Part shown: one piece after another, positions 1 through 8,210 of the stretch
Layout of the letters: each line of letters begins with the position of its first letter
Numbering within the stretch: position 1 is the first letter of the stretch
From: Actinomadura bangladeshensis
Lineage (GTDB): Bacteria > Actinomycetota > Actinomycetes > Streptosporangiales > Streptosporangiaceae
Assembly: GCF_004348335.1 (NCBI RefSeq)
Contig: NZ_SMJW01000028.1
Location: forward strand, 1 to 46,442
Direction: 5' to 3'
Length of the DNA: 46,442 nucleotides
Program-made: the position numbers and the translations under genes
The notes under the pieces: model-generated
Database searches by the model: none
The model's input: only the letters and a program-made list of their open reading frames with translations
What the model was told of the DNA's origin: nothing

Positions 1-48
1 CCCGTCCCCCGAGCGCCCGCGCCCGGCCGAGGGCTGACCGGCGCCCGC

Positions 49-1236
49 TCAGGAGCGGCGTGCCAGCGGCAGCGCCAGCAGGATCACGACGGCCGTCAGC
101 GCGAACGCGGCGGGGAAGCCGCTGTGGGCGGCGGCCGCGCCGAACGCGGCGCCGCCCACGCCCATGCCGCCGTCGTAGCCGATGTTCCACAGGGCGCTGA
201 CCGTCCCGTACGCGGACGCCGGCGCCCGCTCGTACATCATCGCCAGGCTCGCGTTCTGGGTGACGCCGAAGCCCGCGCCGAACAGCACCATCGAGCCGAA
301 CACGGCGGCCGGGTGCGGGACGAGCACCAGCAGCGCGATCCCGGCCCCGGCGACGGCCAGCGCGGGCATCAGCAGCCGCGCGGCGCCGTGCCGGTCGCCG
401 GCCCGCCCCGCCCACCAGCGGGCGGCCGTGGTCGCGGCCGGCTGGACGAACAGCGCCGCCGCCGCGACGCCCCCGGCCGGCACCGCCTCCGGCAGGAACG
501 TGATCAGGATGCCCGCCGCCATGGCCGTCGCGGCGAACGCCGCCGCCGGGCGCAGCAGCTCCGGCGACCGCAGCCCCCCGACCATCCCGAGCGGTCGCTC
601 CTTCGCCGCGGCCGGGGCGGCGGACGGCGACGGCGACGGCAGCCGGTTCGGGATGCCGGGCAGCAGCGCGAGGGCGGCGAGCGCGAGCACCGTGCTCGCG
701 ACGAAGACGGGCGGGTAGCCGACCCGGTCGGCGGCCCACACGCCGAGCGGCAGCGCGAGCACCGCGGGCGCCCCGGAGGTGATGCCGAACAGGCCGAGCG
801 CCTCGCCGCGCCGCCCGTCCGGCGCGAGCGCCGCGACCAGCGCGTTCGGCAGCACCACCGCGACGCCGAAGCCGAACCCGCGCACCAGGCTCGCCCCGAT
901 GATCACCGCCGTGCCGGACGAGAGCGCCAGCGCGAGCGGCGGCGCGGCGAGCAGCAGCGTGCCGGCCGCGAGCACCGTCCGGTACCCGAACCGGGTGAGC
1001 AGCCGGGGCAGGGCGAGTTCGGCGAGGACCGTCGTCAGCATCAGCGCGCCCGTGGCGAGGCCCGCTCCCGCGCGGCCCGCCCCGCTGTCGACCGCGTACA
1101 TCGGGACGACCGACAGCAGCAGGAAGACGCCCGACAGGCTCGTGACGGTGACCGCCAGCACCAGCACCAGCGGCCGCGTGACCAGGCGCGGACGCGTCCC
1201 GCCGGCCCGTTCGGCGTCCCGCAGCGACTCGCTCAT
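49..1236 (-). CDS. MFS transporter (12-TM type, probable efflux permease)
   Basis: The 395-residue protein is almost entirely hydrophobic, with about 12 predicted membrane helices. It has the two-halves layout of the major facilitator superfamily, with small Gly/Ala-rich helices and short basic cytoplasmic loops such as RFGYRT and DRHGAAR. The open frame continues 46 codons further upstream, but that extension is not hydrophobic and crosses the divergent intergenic region, so I chose the ATG at 1234-1236 (MSESLRDAE). It is divergent from the lipase-desaturase-FAAL operon, with 152 bp between the two starts. An exporter beside lipid-tailoring genes could move a product of that operon, but this rests on position only. 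The substrate cannot be read from the sequence. Confidence 0.85.
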   Translation of the reverse strand: MSESLRDAERAGGTRPRLVTRPLVLVLAVTVTSLSGVFLLLSVVPMYAVDSGAGRAGAGLATGALMLTTVLAELALPRLLTRFGYRTVLAAGTLLLAAPPLALALSSGTAVIIGASLVRGFGFGVAVVLPNALVAALAPDGRRGEALGLFGITSGAPAVLALPLGVWAADRVGYPPVFVASTVLALAALALLPGIPNRLPSPSPSAAPAAAKERPLGMVGGLRSPELLRPAAAFAATAMAAGILITFLPEAVPAGGVAAAALFVQPAATTAARWWAGRAGDRHGAARLLMPALAVAGAGIALLVLVPHPAAVFGSMVLFGAGFGVTQNASLAMMYERAPASAYGTVSALWNIGYDGGMGVGGAAFGAAAAHSGFPAAFALTAVVILLALPLARRS

Positions 1237-1388
1237 GCCCGTGACATTAGGCGACCCTCCCGACATCGCCGTTCTTGGGTTGGTTGCTAAGAAGACCGGC
1301 CGAGCATGTGAGAAGACTTCATTCCGCGCGGCGGGCGTGGTCGGCACAGTCGTCAGCGTTCGGTGTTCGGCCACCCCCTGGAGCAGGA
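1237..1388. promoter_or_regulatory. Divergent intergenic region between MFS gene and lipase operon
   Basis: This 152-bp spacer must hold the promoters of both the MFS gene (leftward) and the lipase operon (rightward). It contains a short imperfect dyad, TTCTT and AAGAA about 12 nt apart near 1273-1294, which could be a regulator site. No convincing -35/-10 pair is visible on either strand. The lipase start is preceded by GGAGCAGGA, a reasonable ribosome binding site. Confidence 0.3.
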
Positions 1389-2660
1389 ATGCGCCTCCGC
1401 ACCTTGTTCAGCGCCGCCGTGCTCGGCGCGGCGCTCGCGGTCCCCGTCACGGCGCCGCAGGCCGCGGCGGCGCCGCCGGGCTGCGACGCCACCGACGCCG
1501 ACATCTACGCGGCGCCGCCGGCGGCGGTCACCGGGAACCCGGGCGACCTGCTCGCCTGCCGTCCGGCGAAGCTGACGAACATCCCCGGCGACGTCCCGAT
1601 GAAGGCGTGGAAGGTCCGGTACGTCTCGACCGACGCCGGGGGGCAGAAGAACATCGTGACCGGGACGGTCGCGATCCCGGACGCGACCTGGACGAAGGGC
1701 GGCTCCCGCCCGACCGTCGCGTTCAACCCCGGGACGCTCGGCTCCGGCCCGCAGTGCGCGTTCTCCAAGCAGCTCGCCGGCCAGTACGTCGACATGTACG
1801 AGGGCGGGAACCTGCAGCTGTTCCTCAAGGCCGGGTTCGCGGTCGCCGCGACCGACGGGGCCGGGTACCTGAACGGGCGGGTCCACACGTACATGATCGG
1901 CGCGAACGCCGGGCACGCGCTGCTCGACATCGTCCGGACGTCCCGCCGGATCCCGGGCGGGACGCTCACGGCGGACGGCAAGGTCGGCATCTCCGGCTAC
2001 TCCGAGGGCGGCGCCGCCTCCCTGTGGGGCGCGCAGCTCGCGTCCTCCTACGCGCCGGAGCTGGACGTGGTGGGCGCGGCGGCGGGCGGGGTGCCCGGCG
2101 ACCTGAAGCTGACCGCGAAGCAGCTGAACGGCGGCTTCTTCGCGGGCTTCCTCGCGGACGCGCTCGTCGGCCTGAACGCCGCCTACCCGGAGATGCCGTT
2201 CACCGACCTGATGAACGACAAGGGCCGGCGGGCCATCGAGGACGTCAAGTCCAACTGCCTGTTCGGGACGCTCGCGGTGTTCCTCGGCGCACGCGTCGAG
2301 AACTTCTCCAAGGACGGGCTCAGCCTGGAGCGGCTCTACGCGCTCAAGGGGCCCGGCGGCGTGACGTGGAGCGAGATCGTCGACCGGCAGAAGCTCGGTG
2401 TGGGCATCGGCACGCCCTCCTCCGGCGCCGAGTACGAGATCGGCTTCCCGGTGTTCCAGTACCGCGGCTGGCTGGAGGAGATCATCCCGCACGAGACCGA
2501 GGACGGCACCCGGCAGGCGTACTGCAAGGCCGGCATCACCACGTTGTGGAAGAACACCTACCCGACCGAGCACCTGTCGACCGACTGGGGCGCCGCCGGG
2601 GACGTGACGAACTTCCTCGGCGACCGCTTCGAGGGCAAGCCCGTCCAGGGCAACTGCTGA
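1389..2660 (+). CDS. Secreted lipase (LIP / alpha-beta hydrolase family)
   Basis: The 423-residue protein starts with a Sec-type signal peptide (MRLRTLFSAAVLG..., small residues around 26-30 for cleavage), so it is probably exported and hydrolyses acyl esters outside the cell. The nucleophile elbow is GYSEGG with Ser205. A C-terminal His395 in PTEHLSTDW suits the catalytic histidine of secretory lipases. Length fits the actinobacterial LIP family. The longer frame upstream lacks a signal peptide, and a good ribosome site (GGAGCAGGA) precedes the ATG at 1389, which fixes the start. It is first in an operon; the desaturase begins 18 bp after its stop. A role supplying free fatty acids to the next two enzymes is inference. 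Confidence 0.85.
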   Translation: MRLRTLFSAAVLGAALAVPVTAPQAAAAPPGCDATDADIYAAPPAAVTGNPGDLLACRPAKLTNIPGDVPMKAWKVRYVSTDAGGQKNIVTGTVAIPDATWTKGGSRPTVAFNPGTLGSGPQCAFSKQLAGQYVDMYEGGNLQLFLKAGFAVAATDGAGYLNGRVHTYMIGANAGHALLDIVRTSRRIPGGTLTADGKVGISGYSEGGAASLWGAQLASSYAPELDVVGAAAGGVPGDLKLTAKQLNGGFFAGFLADALVGLNAAYPEMPFTDLMNDKGRRAIEDVKSNCLFGTLAVFLGARVENFSKDGLSLERLYALKGPGGVTWSEIVDRQKLGVGIGTPSSGAEYEIGFPVFQYRGWLEEIIPHETEDGTRQAYCKAGITTLWKNTYPTEHLSTDWGAAGDVTNFLGDRFEGKPVQGNC

Positions 2661-2678
2661 GCTAAGGAGAACCAGGAC

Positions 2679-3641
2679 ATGACAGCGGGTGTCGCCGACG
2701 TCGGCAACCGAACGCCGCAGCCGGACATCTCCGGCACGGTCCCGTTGCCCGAGCGCATCGCGGTCGTGGTGTTCGTGGCCGCGCCGATCCTCGGGCTGCT
2801 GGCGGCCGTCCCCTTCCTGTGGGGCTGGGGGATCGGCTGGACGGACGTCGCCATCTTCGCCTTCCTCTATCCGCTCAACGCGCTCGGCATCACGGTCGGC
2901 TACCACCGGCACTTCACGCACGGCGGCTTCAAGGCCAAGCGGTGGCTGCGCATCGCGCTCGCCGTCCTGGGCGGGCAGGCGATGCAGGGGTCGGTGGTCC
3001 GGTGGGTCGCCGACCACCGCCGCCACCACAAGTACTCCGACCAGGAGGGCGACCCGCACTCGCCGTGGGCGTACGGGCCGGGCGTGTGGGGCCTGACCAA
3101 GGGGCTGTACCACGCGCACATGGGCTGGCTGTTCAGCAAGGACCGCACGTCCCGCAGCAAGTACGCGCCCGACCTGCTCAAGGACAAGGACATCCGGTTC
3201 CTGTCCCTCGATCCCGTCTACGCGGTGATCGTGCTGTCGACGTTCCTCGTCCCGATGGGGCTCGGCGCGCTGCTCACGTTCTCCTGGCACGGCGCCCTCA
3301 CCGCGCTGTTCTGGGCGGGCCTGATGCGCGTGTTCGTCGGCGAGCACGTCACGTTCTCCATCAACTCCATCTGCCACGTGTTCGGCAAGGAGGACTTCAA
3401 GACCCGGGACAAGGCCCGCAACGTGTGGTGGCTGGCCATCCCGTCGTTCGGGGAGTCCTGGCACAACCTGCACCACGCCGACCCGACCTGCGCGCGGCAC
3501 GGCGTCCTCAAGGGCCAGATCGACATCAGCGCCCGCGTCATCTGGCTGTTGGAGAAGCTCGGCTGGGTCTGGGACGTCCGCTGGCCCGACCACGAGCGCC
3601 TCGCCTCCAGGCGCGTCACCCCCGACGGAGAAGCAGCATGA
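2679..3641 (+). CDS. Fatty acid (acyl-CoA) desaturase, delta-9 type membrane di-iron enzyme
   Basis: The 320-residue integral membrane protein carries the three histidine boxes of the stearoyl-CoA desaturase family: HRHFTH at 76-81, HRRHH at 113-117 and HNLHH at 262-266. Together these bind the oxygen-activating di-iron centre. Hydrophobic pairs of helices precede box 1 and lie between boxes 2 and 3, as in the family. The ATG at 2679 follows AAGGAGA. Its last codon overlaps the FAAL start (ATGA, 3638-3641), so the two are translationally coupled. It would insert a double bond in an acyl chain, or a further unsaturation if it is an acetylenase-type member; sequence alone does not tell these apart. 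No electron-donor ferredoxin or reductase gene is nearby. Confidence 0.92.
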   Translation: MTAGVADVGNRTPQPDISGTVPLPERIAVVVFVAAPILGLLAAVPFLWGWGIGWTDVAIFAFLYPLNALGITVGYHRHFTHGGFKAKRWLRIALAVLGGQAMQGSVVRWVADHRRHHKYSDQEGDPHSPWAYGPGVWGLTKGLYHAHMGWLFSKDRTSRSKYAPDLLKDKDIRFLSLDPVYAVIVLSTFLVPMGLGALLTFSWHGALTALFWAGLMRVFVGEHVTFSINSICHVFGKEDFKTRDKARNVWWLAIPSFGESWHNLHHADPTCARHGVLKGQIDISARVIWLLEKLGWVWDVRWPDHERLASRRVTPDGEAA

Positions 3642-5407
3642 ACGACCTCCCCGCACTCGACCGGACCCCGCTGATCGAGCGGCTCGCCCGATTCGCCAAG
3701 GACTTCCCCGGCGACCGCGCGTACACGTTCATGGACTACACGGCGGACCCGGACGGCGTCGCCACGCACGTCACCTGGGGCGAGCTGGACCGGCGCGCCC
3801 GCTCCATCGCCGCCGCGATCCGCCGCGCGACCGAGCCGGGGCGCCGCGTCGCGCTGCTCGCCCCGCAGGACCTGCACTACGTCACCGGGTTCCTCGGCGC
3901 GATGTACGCCCGCGTCATCGGCGTCCCGCTGTTCTCCCCGGACCTGCCCGGCCACGGCGACCGGCTGCTCGCCGTCTACGAGGACGCCGAGCCCGACGTC
4001 GTCATCACCACGCGCGCGTCGCTGCCGGCCGTCGAGGCGTTCCTCGGCGGCGAGTCGGTGCGCGCGCCGGCGGAGGTCATCGTCGCGGACGAGGTGGACG
4101 CGGCGCTCGACTGGGCGCCCGAGCCGACCGACCCCGACGACGTCGCCTACCTGCAGTACACGTCCGGGTCGACCCGGACCCCGGCCGGCGTCATCATCAC
4201 GCACGGCAACTTCGCGACGAACGCCGAGCAGCTGTGGCGGACGTTCGAGGGCATCCCGCGCGAGTCGTCCGGGGTGAACTGGCTGCCGGTGTTCCACGAC
4301 ATGGGCCTCGTCACCACGGTCGCGCTGCCGCTCGTGTACGGCAACCCGGGCGTGATCATGGACCCGGTGGCGTTCATCATGCGGCCGGTCCGCTGGCTGG
4401 AGCTGCTCAGCGAGCAGGAGCACGCGTTCACCGGCGGCCCCAACTTCGCCTACGAGTACCTCACCGCGCAGGTCACCGAGGAGGAGAAGGCGAAGCTCGA
4501 CCTGAGCGGCGTGCAGGTCTTCATGAACGGCGCGGAGCCGATCCGGGAGAGCACGCTCACCGGCTTCTACGAGGCGTTCAAGGACTGCGGGCTGCGGCCG
4601 GAGGCGCAGGTGTGCGCCTACGGCCTGGCCGAGGCGACCGTGTACGTGTCGGCGTCGTCCCGGTTCCGGACGCCGACCCGCGTCGCGTTCGACCACGAGG
4701 CGCTCCGCCGCGGCGCGGCCGAGCCGTGCGACGCCGGCGCGCCCGGCGCGATCCAGCTGATCGCGTGCGGGACGTCCTACGGCCAGCATGTCGTGATCGC
4801 CGACCCGGAGACCGGCGTCCGGCTCCCGGACGGCAGGGTCGGCGAGATCTGGGTGCACGGCCCGAACGTCGCGGCGGGCTACTGGGGGCGTCCCGAGGCG
4901 ACGAAGGAGACGTTCGAGGCGGAGTTGTCCGGCACGGTCGGCGACCTGCCGCGCGGGCCGTGGCTGCGCACCGGGGACCTCGGCGTCCTGCACGGCGGTG
5001 AGCTGTTCGTCACCGGCCGGATCAAGGACCTGGTCATCGTCGACGGCCGCAACCACTACCCGCAGGACATCGAGTTCACCGTGTCCGGCGCGCACAAGGC
5101 GATCCGCCGCGAGTACACCTGCGCCGTCTCGGTCGAGACCGGCGACGCCGGCGGCACCGAGGGCCTCGTCGTGATCGCCGAGCGGAACCGGCGGGTGCCG
5201 GTCGCGCTCCTCGACGTCGACGAGGTGGCGCGGGCGGTGCGGGCCGCCGTGAAGCAGCAGCACGACCTGCGCGTCCACGACTTCGTGCTGATCGAGCCCG
5301 GCGGCCTGCTCCGCACCAGCAGCGGGAAGATCGCCCGGTCCGCCTGCCGCCGGGCCCACCTCGACGGGACGCTGCCCGTCACGGAGGTCGCCGCGCGCGC
5401 CGAGTGA
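3638..5407 (+). CDS. Fatty-acyl-AMP ligase (FAAL, FadD32-like)
   Basis: This 589-residue adenylate-forming enzyme activates a fatty acid as acyl-AMP and normally passes it to an acyl carrier protein rather than to CoA. The P-loop reads YTSGSTRTPAG, the FAAL form of the motif. NFAYEYL in the middle, YGLAEATVYV, the TGD motif, GRNHYPQDIEF and SSGKIARSACR near the C terminus are all present. The start overlaps the desaturase stop by 4 nt. No carrier protein, polyketide synthase or NRPS gene follows; the next gene is a convergent regulator 3 bp away. The partner carrier must therefore be elsewhere, or the acyl-AMP has another fate. Confidence 0.9.
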   Translation: MNDLPALDRTPLIERLARFAKDFPGDRAYTFMDYTADPDGVATHVTWGELDRRARSIAAAIRRATEPGRRVALLAPQDLHYVTGFLGAMYARVIGVPLFSPDLPGHGDRLLAVYEDAEPDVVITTRASLPAVEAFLGGESVRAPAEVIVADEVDAALDWAPEPTDPDDVAYLQYTSGSTRTPAGVIITHGNFATNAEQLWRTFEGIPRESSGVNWLPVFHDMGLVTTVALPLVYGNPGVIMDPVAFIMRPVRWLELLSEQEHAFTGGPNFAYEYLTAQVTEEEKAKLDLSGVQVFMNGAEPIRESTLTGFYEAFKDCGLRPEAQVCAYGLAEATVYVSASSRFRTPTRVAFDHEALRRGAAEPCDAGAPGAIQLIACGTSYGQHVVIADPETGVRLPDGRVGEIWVHGPNVAAGYWGRPEATKETFEAELSGTVGDLPRGPWLRTGDLGVLHGGELFVTGRIKDLVIVDGRNHYPQDIEFTVSGAHKAIRREYTCAVSVETGDAGGTEGLVVIAERNRRVPVALLDVDEVARAVRAAVKQQHDLRVHDFVLIEPGGLLRTSSGKIARSACRRAHLDGTLPVTEVAARAE

Positions 5408-5410
5408 CGC

Positions 5411-6652
5411 TCACTGCTGCTCCCCGTCCGCGCGGTCGCGCAGCCAGACGGGGAGCAGCAGCATCAGCTCCAGCCGGACCGCCGGGTCCTCGAAGTCGTA
5501 GTCGAACAGCTCGTGGAGCTGCGCGAGCCGGTACCGGACCGTCTGCGGGTGCACGCACAGCGCCTCGGCCGCGTCCGTCGCGTTGAAGCCGTGCTTGAGG
5601 CACTCCAGCAGCGTGACCGCGAGCCGGGACCCGCGGTGCGCGCCGACCGCGGTGAGCGGCGCGAGCCGGCGCCGCGCCGCCGCCTCGGCGAGCGTCCACC
5701 CCTCCTGCAGTAACAGGTCGGGCATGTGCCGGTCGGCGTGCACGAGGCCGGTCCCGGCCCGGCCGAGCCGCCCGGCCGCCAGCAGGTCCAGGGTCCGGTG
5801 CGCCCAGTGCAGCGACACCCCGGCCCGGTCGGCGGGCACCGACGGGCCGACCGCGCCGGTCCAGCCGCCGAGGGTGGCGGTGAGCCGGTCGGGCCCGCCG
5901 GGCCGGTCCGGGTCGGGCATCACCAGGCACGGCCGGCCCCGGTCGAGGCCGCTCAGCAGGAACGGCGGCAGCCCCGCGGGCCCCTCGCCGCCGCTGCCGG
6001 GACGCGGGGTCAGCACGATCACCGCGAGCCGCTCGGGCAGTGCCCACCCGGCGAGGTTCGCCTGCTCCACGACGACGTCCCGCGGCGCCGCCGGATCGGA
6101 CAGCAGCAGGCTCAGCAGCCGGCTGCGCCGCTGCTCGCGCTCGCCCGCCGCCTTCTCGCGCGCCCGCGCGTAGCCCTGCGCGGCGGCGGACGCCAGCAGG
6201 TCCAGGTAGGCGAAGTTCACCTCGGTGAGCGCGATCGCGAGCTCGCGCGGCTTCTGCAGCCGGTCGGCCTCCCGCGACAGGTACCGCCACGCCGTCCGGG
6301 ACGCGACCCGCAGCGCGTTCTGCAGGTGCTCCAGCGAGCGGCCCTCCATCGCCTCGCCGTACCCGATGTCGAAGAAGACCTGGTGGACCTCCTTCCAGGA
6401 CGCGTCCGGGTCGGCGATCATCTGCACGAAATGCCCCATGCCGCGCGTGGCCGCGACGCGCATCACCTCGACGTAGACGGGGTCGCCGGGGCGGGCGTAC
6501 TCGGGGACGTGCCGGAGCACCCCCTCCACCATGATGTCGGCCAGTGCCGGGAGGTGCGGGCGGATCCACCCCGCCTCCTCGCGCGGGACGTCCCGCCAGG
6601 GCTCGCCCGACAGGTCGTCGGTCTCCGCGGACGTCTCGTACAGCTCCGTCAC
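5411..6652 (-). CDS. PucR/CdaR-family transcriptional regulator
   Basis: The 413-residue protein ends in the PucR-type helix-turn-helix: NATDAAEALCVHPQTVRYRL followed by an LHELFDYDFEDP segment. The N-terminal part is helical (MADIMVEGVLRHVPEY-like segment), as in the sensory region of these regulators, and a CdaR GGDEF-like middle region lies between. I chose the GTG at 6650-6652 because a perfect GGAGGT lies 6 nt before it; the longer frame starts inside that ribosome site. It converges on the FAAL gene with only 3 bp between stops. It may control the lipid operon, but no binding site was identified. PucR-family ligands are diverse, so none is assigned. Confidence 0.85.
   Translation of the reverse strand: MTELYETSAETDDLSGEPWRDVPREEAGWIRPHLPALADIMVEGVLRHVPEYARPGDPVYVEVMRVAATRGMGHFVQMIADPDASWKEVHQVFFDIGYGEAMEGRSLEHLQNALRVASRTAWRYLSREADRLQKPRELAIALTEVNFAYLDLLASAAAQGYARAREKAAGEREQRRSRLLSLLLSDPAAPRDVVVEQANLAGWALPERLAVIVLTPRPGSGGEGPAGLPPFLLSGLDRGRPCLVMPDPDRPGGPDRLTATLGGWTGAVGPSVPADRAGVSLHWAHRTLDLLAAGRLGRAGTGLVHADRHMPDLLLQEGWTLAEAAARRRLAPLTAVGAHRGSRLAVTLLECLKHGFNATDAAEALCVHPQTVRYRLAQLHELFDYDFEDPAVRLELMLLLPVWLRDRADGEQQ
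5414..5461. terminator. Hairpin at the convergent FAAL/pucR gene ends
   Basis: A perfect 15-bp stem, CTGCTGCTCCCCGTC (5414-5428) with its complement at 5447-5461, encloses an 18-nt G+C-rich loop. It begins 7 nt after the FAAL stop and lies inside the last codons of the pucR-type gene. For the plus strand it is well placed as an intrinsic terminator without a U tract, a form common in actinobacteria. It is coding on the minus strand, so terminator function is inference. Confidence 0.5.
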
Positions 6653-6756
6653 AGTGCCACCTCCGTCAGCGAACACCCGGGCCGCCAGGCTAGGTAACCT
6701 GGATCACACACGACACTCACATCGGTGACAACGCCGCCGCCTTCGTTGTCATACGG

Positions 6757-6804
6757 GGTGGAACGGCACGCCGGAGAACGGACCGGTCACCGTTCCGTTC
6801 TACC
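6757..6804 (+). other. Stem-loop in the selA leader
   Basis: GGTGGAACGG (6757-6766) can pair with CCGTTCTACC (6795-6804), ten pairs including one G-T, closing a 28-nt loop that holds a further GAACGG/CCGTTC repeat. It lies 84-131 nt before the selA start in the 235-bp spacer between the divergent pucR-type gene and selA. It could be an mRNA leader structure or an operator. No tRNA-Sec cloverleaf could be made from this spacer. Confidence 0.25.
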
Positions 6805-6887
6805 GCGCCGAGACAGGGCGCGACCGGGCGGCAGGCCCCCGTTTCGGGGCGGTGCGGGCGGGTAGCGCTCTGCATCGGAGGTCGCTG

Positions 6888-8210
6888 ATGGATCGTGGAG
6901 CCGTGCCCGTCGTGGCCGAGGACGGGCGGCGGCGGATCGCCCGCACCGATGTGCTGCTCGCCGAGCCGCGGCTCGCCGAGGCGGCCGGGCGGCTCGGGCG
7001 CGGGGTGGTCAAGGCGGCCGTCGTCGCGGCCCAGCGCAGGGCGCGCGCGGGCGAGATCCCGCCCGGCGCGGTGGCCGACGCCGCCGTCGCCGCGCTGCCG
7101 GTGACGGCGTCCGGGCTGCGGCCCGTCATCAACGCGACCGGCGTGCTGCTGCACACCAACCTCGGGCGCGCGCCGCTGTCGGACGCCGCGCGGGAGGCCG
7201 TGGCCCTGGCGTCCGGCGCGACCGACGTCGAACTGGACCTCGCGACCGGGCGGCGGGCGAGGCGGGGCCGGTCGGCGCTGGCGGCGCTGGCGGAGCGGGT
7301 GCCGCAGGCCGAGGCCGCGCACGTCGTCAACAACGGCGCGGCGGCGCTCGTGCTCGCCGCGGTCGCGCTCGCGCCGGGGCGGGAGATCGTCATCAGCCGC
7401 GGCGAGATGGTGGAGATCGGGGACGGGTTCCGCATCCCCGAGCTGCTCGCCGCGACGGGTGCGCGGCTGCGGGAGGTCGGCACGACCAACCGCACCACGC
7501 CGGACGACTACGCGGCGGCGGTCGGCGAGGAGACCGGGTTCATCCTGAAGGTGCACCCGTCGAACTTCCGGATCGAAGGGTTCACGCGGGGCGCGGACGT
7601 CGCGGAGCTGGCCGGGCTCGGAGTGCCGGTCGTCGCCGACATCGGGTCCGGGCTGCTCGCGCACGAGCCGCTGCTGCCGGACGAGCCCGACGCCGCGTCC
7701 ATGCTCAAGGCGGGCGCGCACCTGGTGACGGCCAGCGGGGACAAGCTCCTGGGCGGGCCGCAGTGCGGGCTCGTCCTCGGGCGACAGGACCTGGTGCGGC
7801 GGCTGGCGCGGCATCCGCTCGCGCGGGCGCTGCGCGTCGGCAAGATGACGCTGGCGGCGCTGGAGGCGACGCTCCGAGGGCCGCGCACCCCGGCCGAGGA
7901 GGCGCTGCACGCCGACGCGGCGGCCCTGCGCGAGCGGGCCGAGCGGATCGCCGCGCGGCTGCGGGACGGCGGTGTCGACGCGGTCGCGGTGGACAGCGAG
8001 GCGGCGGTCGGGGGCGGCGGCGCGCCGGGCGTCGTCCTGCCGAGCGCGGCCGTGTCGGTGCCCGAGCACTATGCGGTGCGGCTGCGGCGGGGCGCCCCGG
8101 CGGTGATGGGACGGGTCGAGGACGGGCGCTGCCTGCTCGACCTGCGGCCCGTGCCGCCCGAGCGGGACGGCGACCTGGCCGCGGCGATCCGGGCTGCGGC
8201 GGCGCGATGA
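6888..8210 (+). CDS. selA: L-seryl-tRNA(Sec) selenium transferase
   Basis: SelA converts seryl-tRNA(Sec) to selenocysteinyl-tRNA(Sec) using selenophosphate, with PLP as cofactor. The 440-residue protein has the N-terminal tRNA-binding segment (TDVLLAEPRLAEA), the NATGVLLHTNLGRAPLS region and the PLP lysine Lys286 in SGDKLLGGPQCG. The C-terminal small domain is complete. The ATG at 6888 follows GGAGGT by 5 nt and is preferred over an upstream in-frame ATG at 6852. The stop overlaps the start of selB. The neighbours selB and selD, and the Sec-containing formate dehydrogenase 4 kb away, make the assignment firm. Confidence 0.95.
   Translation: MDRGAVPVVAEDGRRRIARTDVLLAEPRLAEAAGRLGRGVVKAAVVAAQRRARAGEIPPGAVADAAVAALPVTASGLRPVINATGVLLHTNLGRAPLSDAAREAVALASGATDVELDLATGRRARRGRSALAALAERVPQAEAAHVVNNGAAALVLAAVALAPGREIVISRGEMVEIGDGFRIPELLAATGARLREVGTTNRTTPDDYAAAVGEETGFILKVHPSNFRIEGFTRGADVAELAGLGVPVVADIGSGLLAHEPLLPDEPDAASMLKAGAHLVTASGDKLLGGPQCGLVLGRQDLVRRLARHPLARALRVGKMTLAALEATLRGPRTPAEEALHADAAALRERAERIAARLRDGGVDAVAVDSEAAVGGGGAPGVVLPSAAVSVPEHYAVRLRRGAPAVMGRVEDGRCLLDLRPVPPERDGDLAAAIRAAAAR

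Noticed and set aside
1..37. Possible C-terminal end of a plus-strand gene (frame ending TGA at 35-37)
   Set aside because: Only eleven Pro/Arg-rich codons are visible, too few to support a gene.
6653..6887. tRNA-Sec (selC) next to selA
   Set aside because: Inverted repeats exist, but no acceptor stem, UCA anticodon loop and T-loop sequence can be fitted together.
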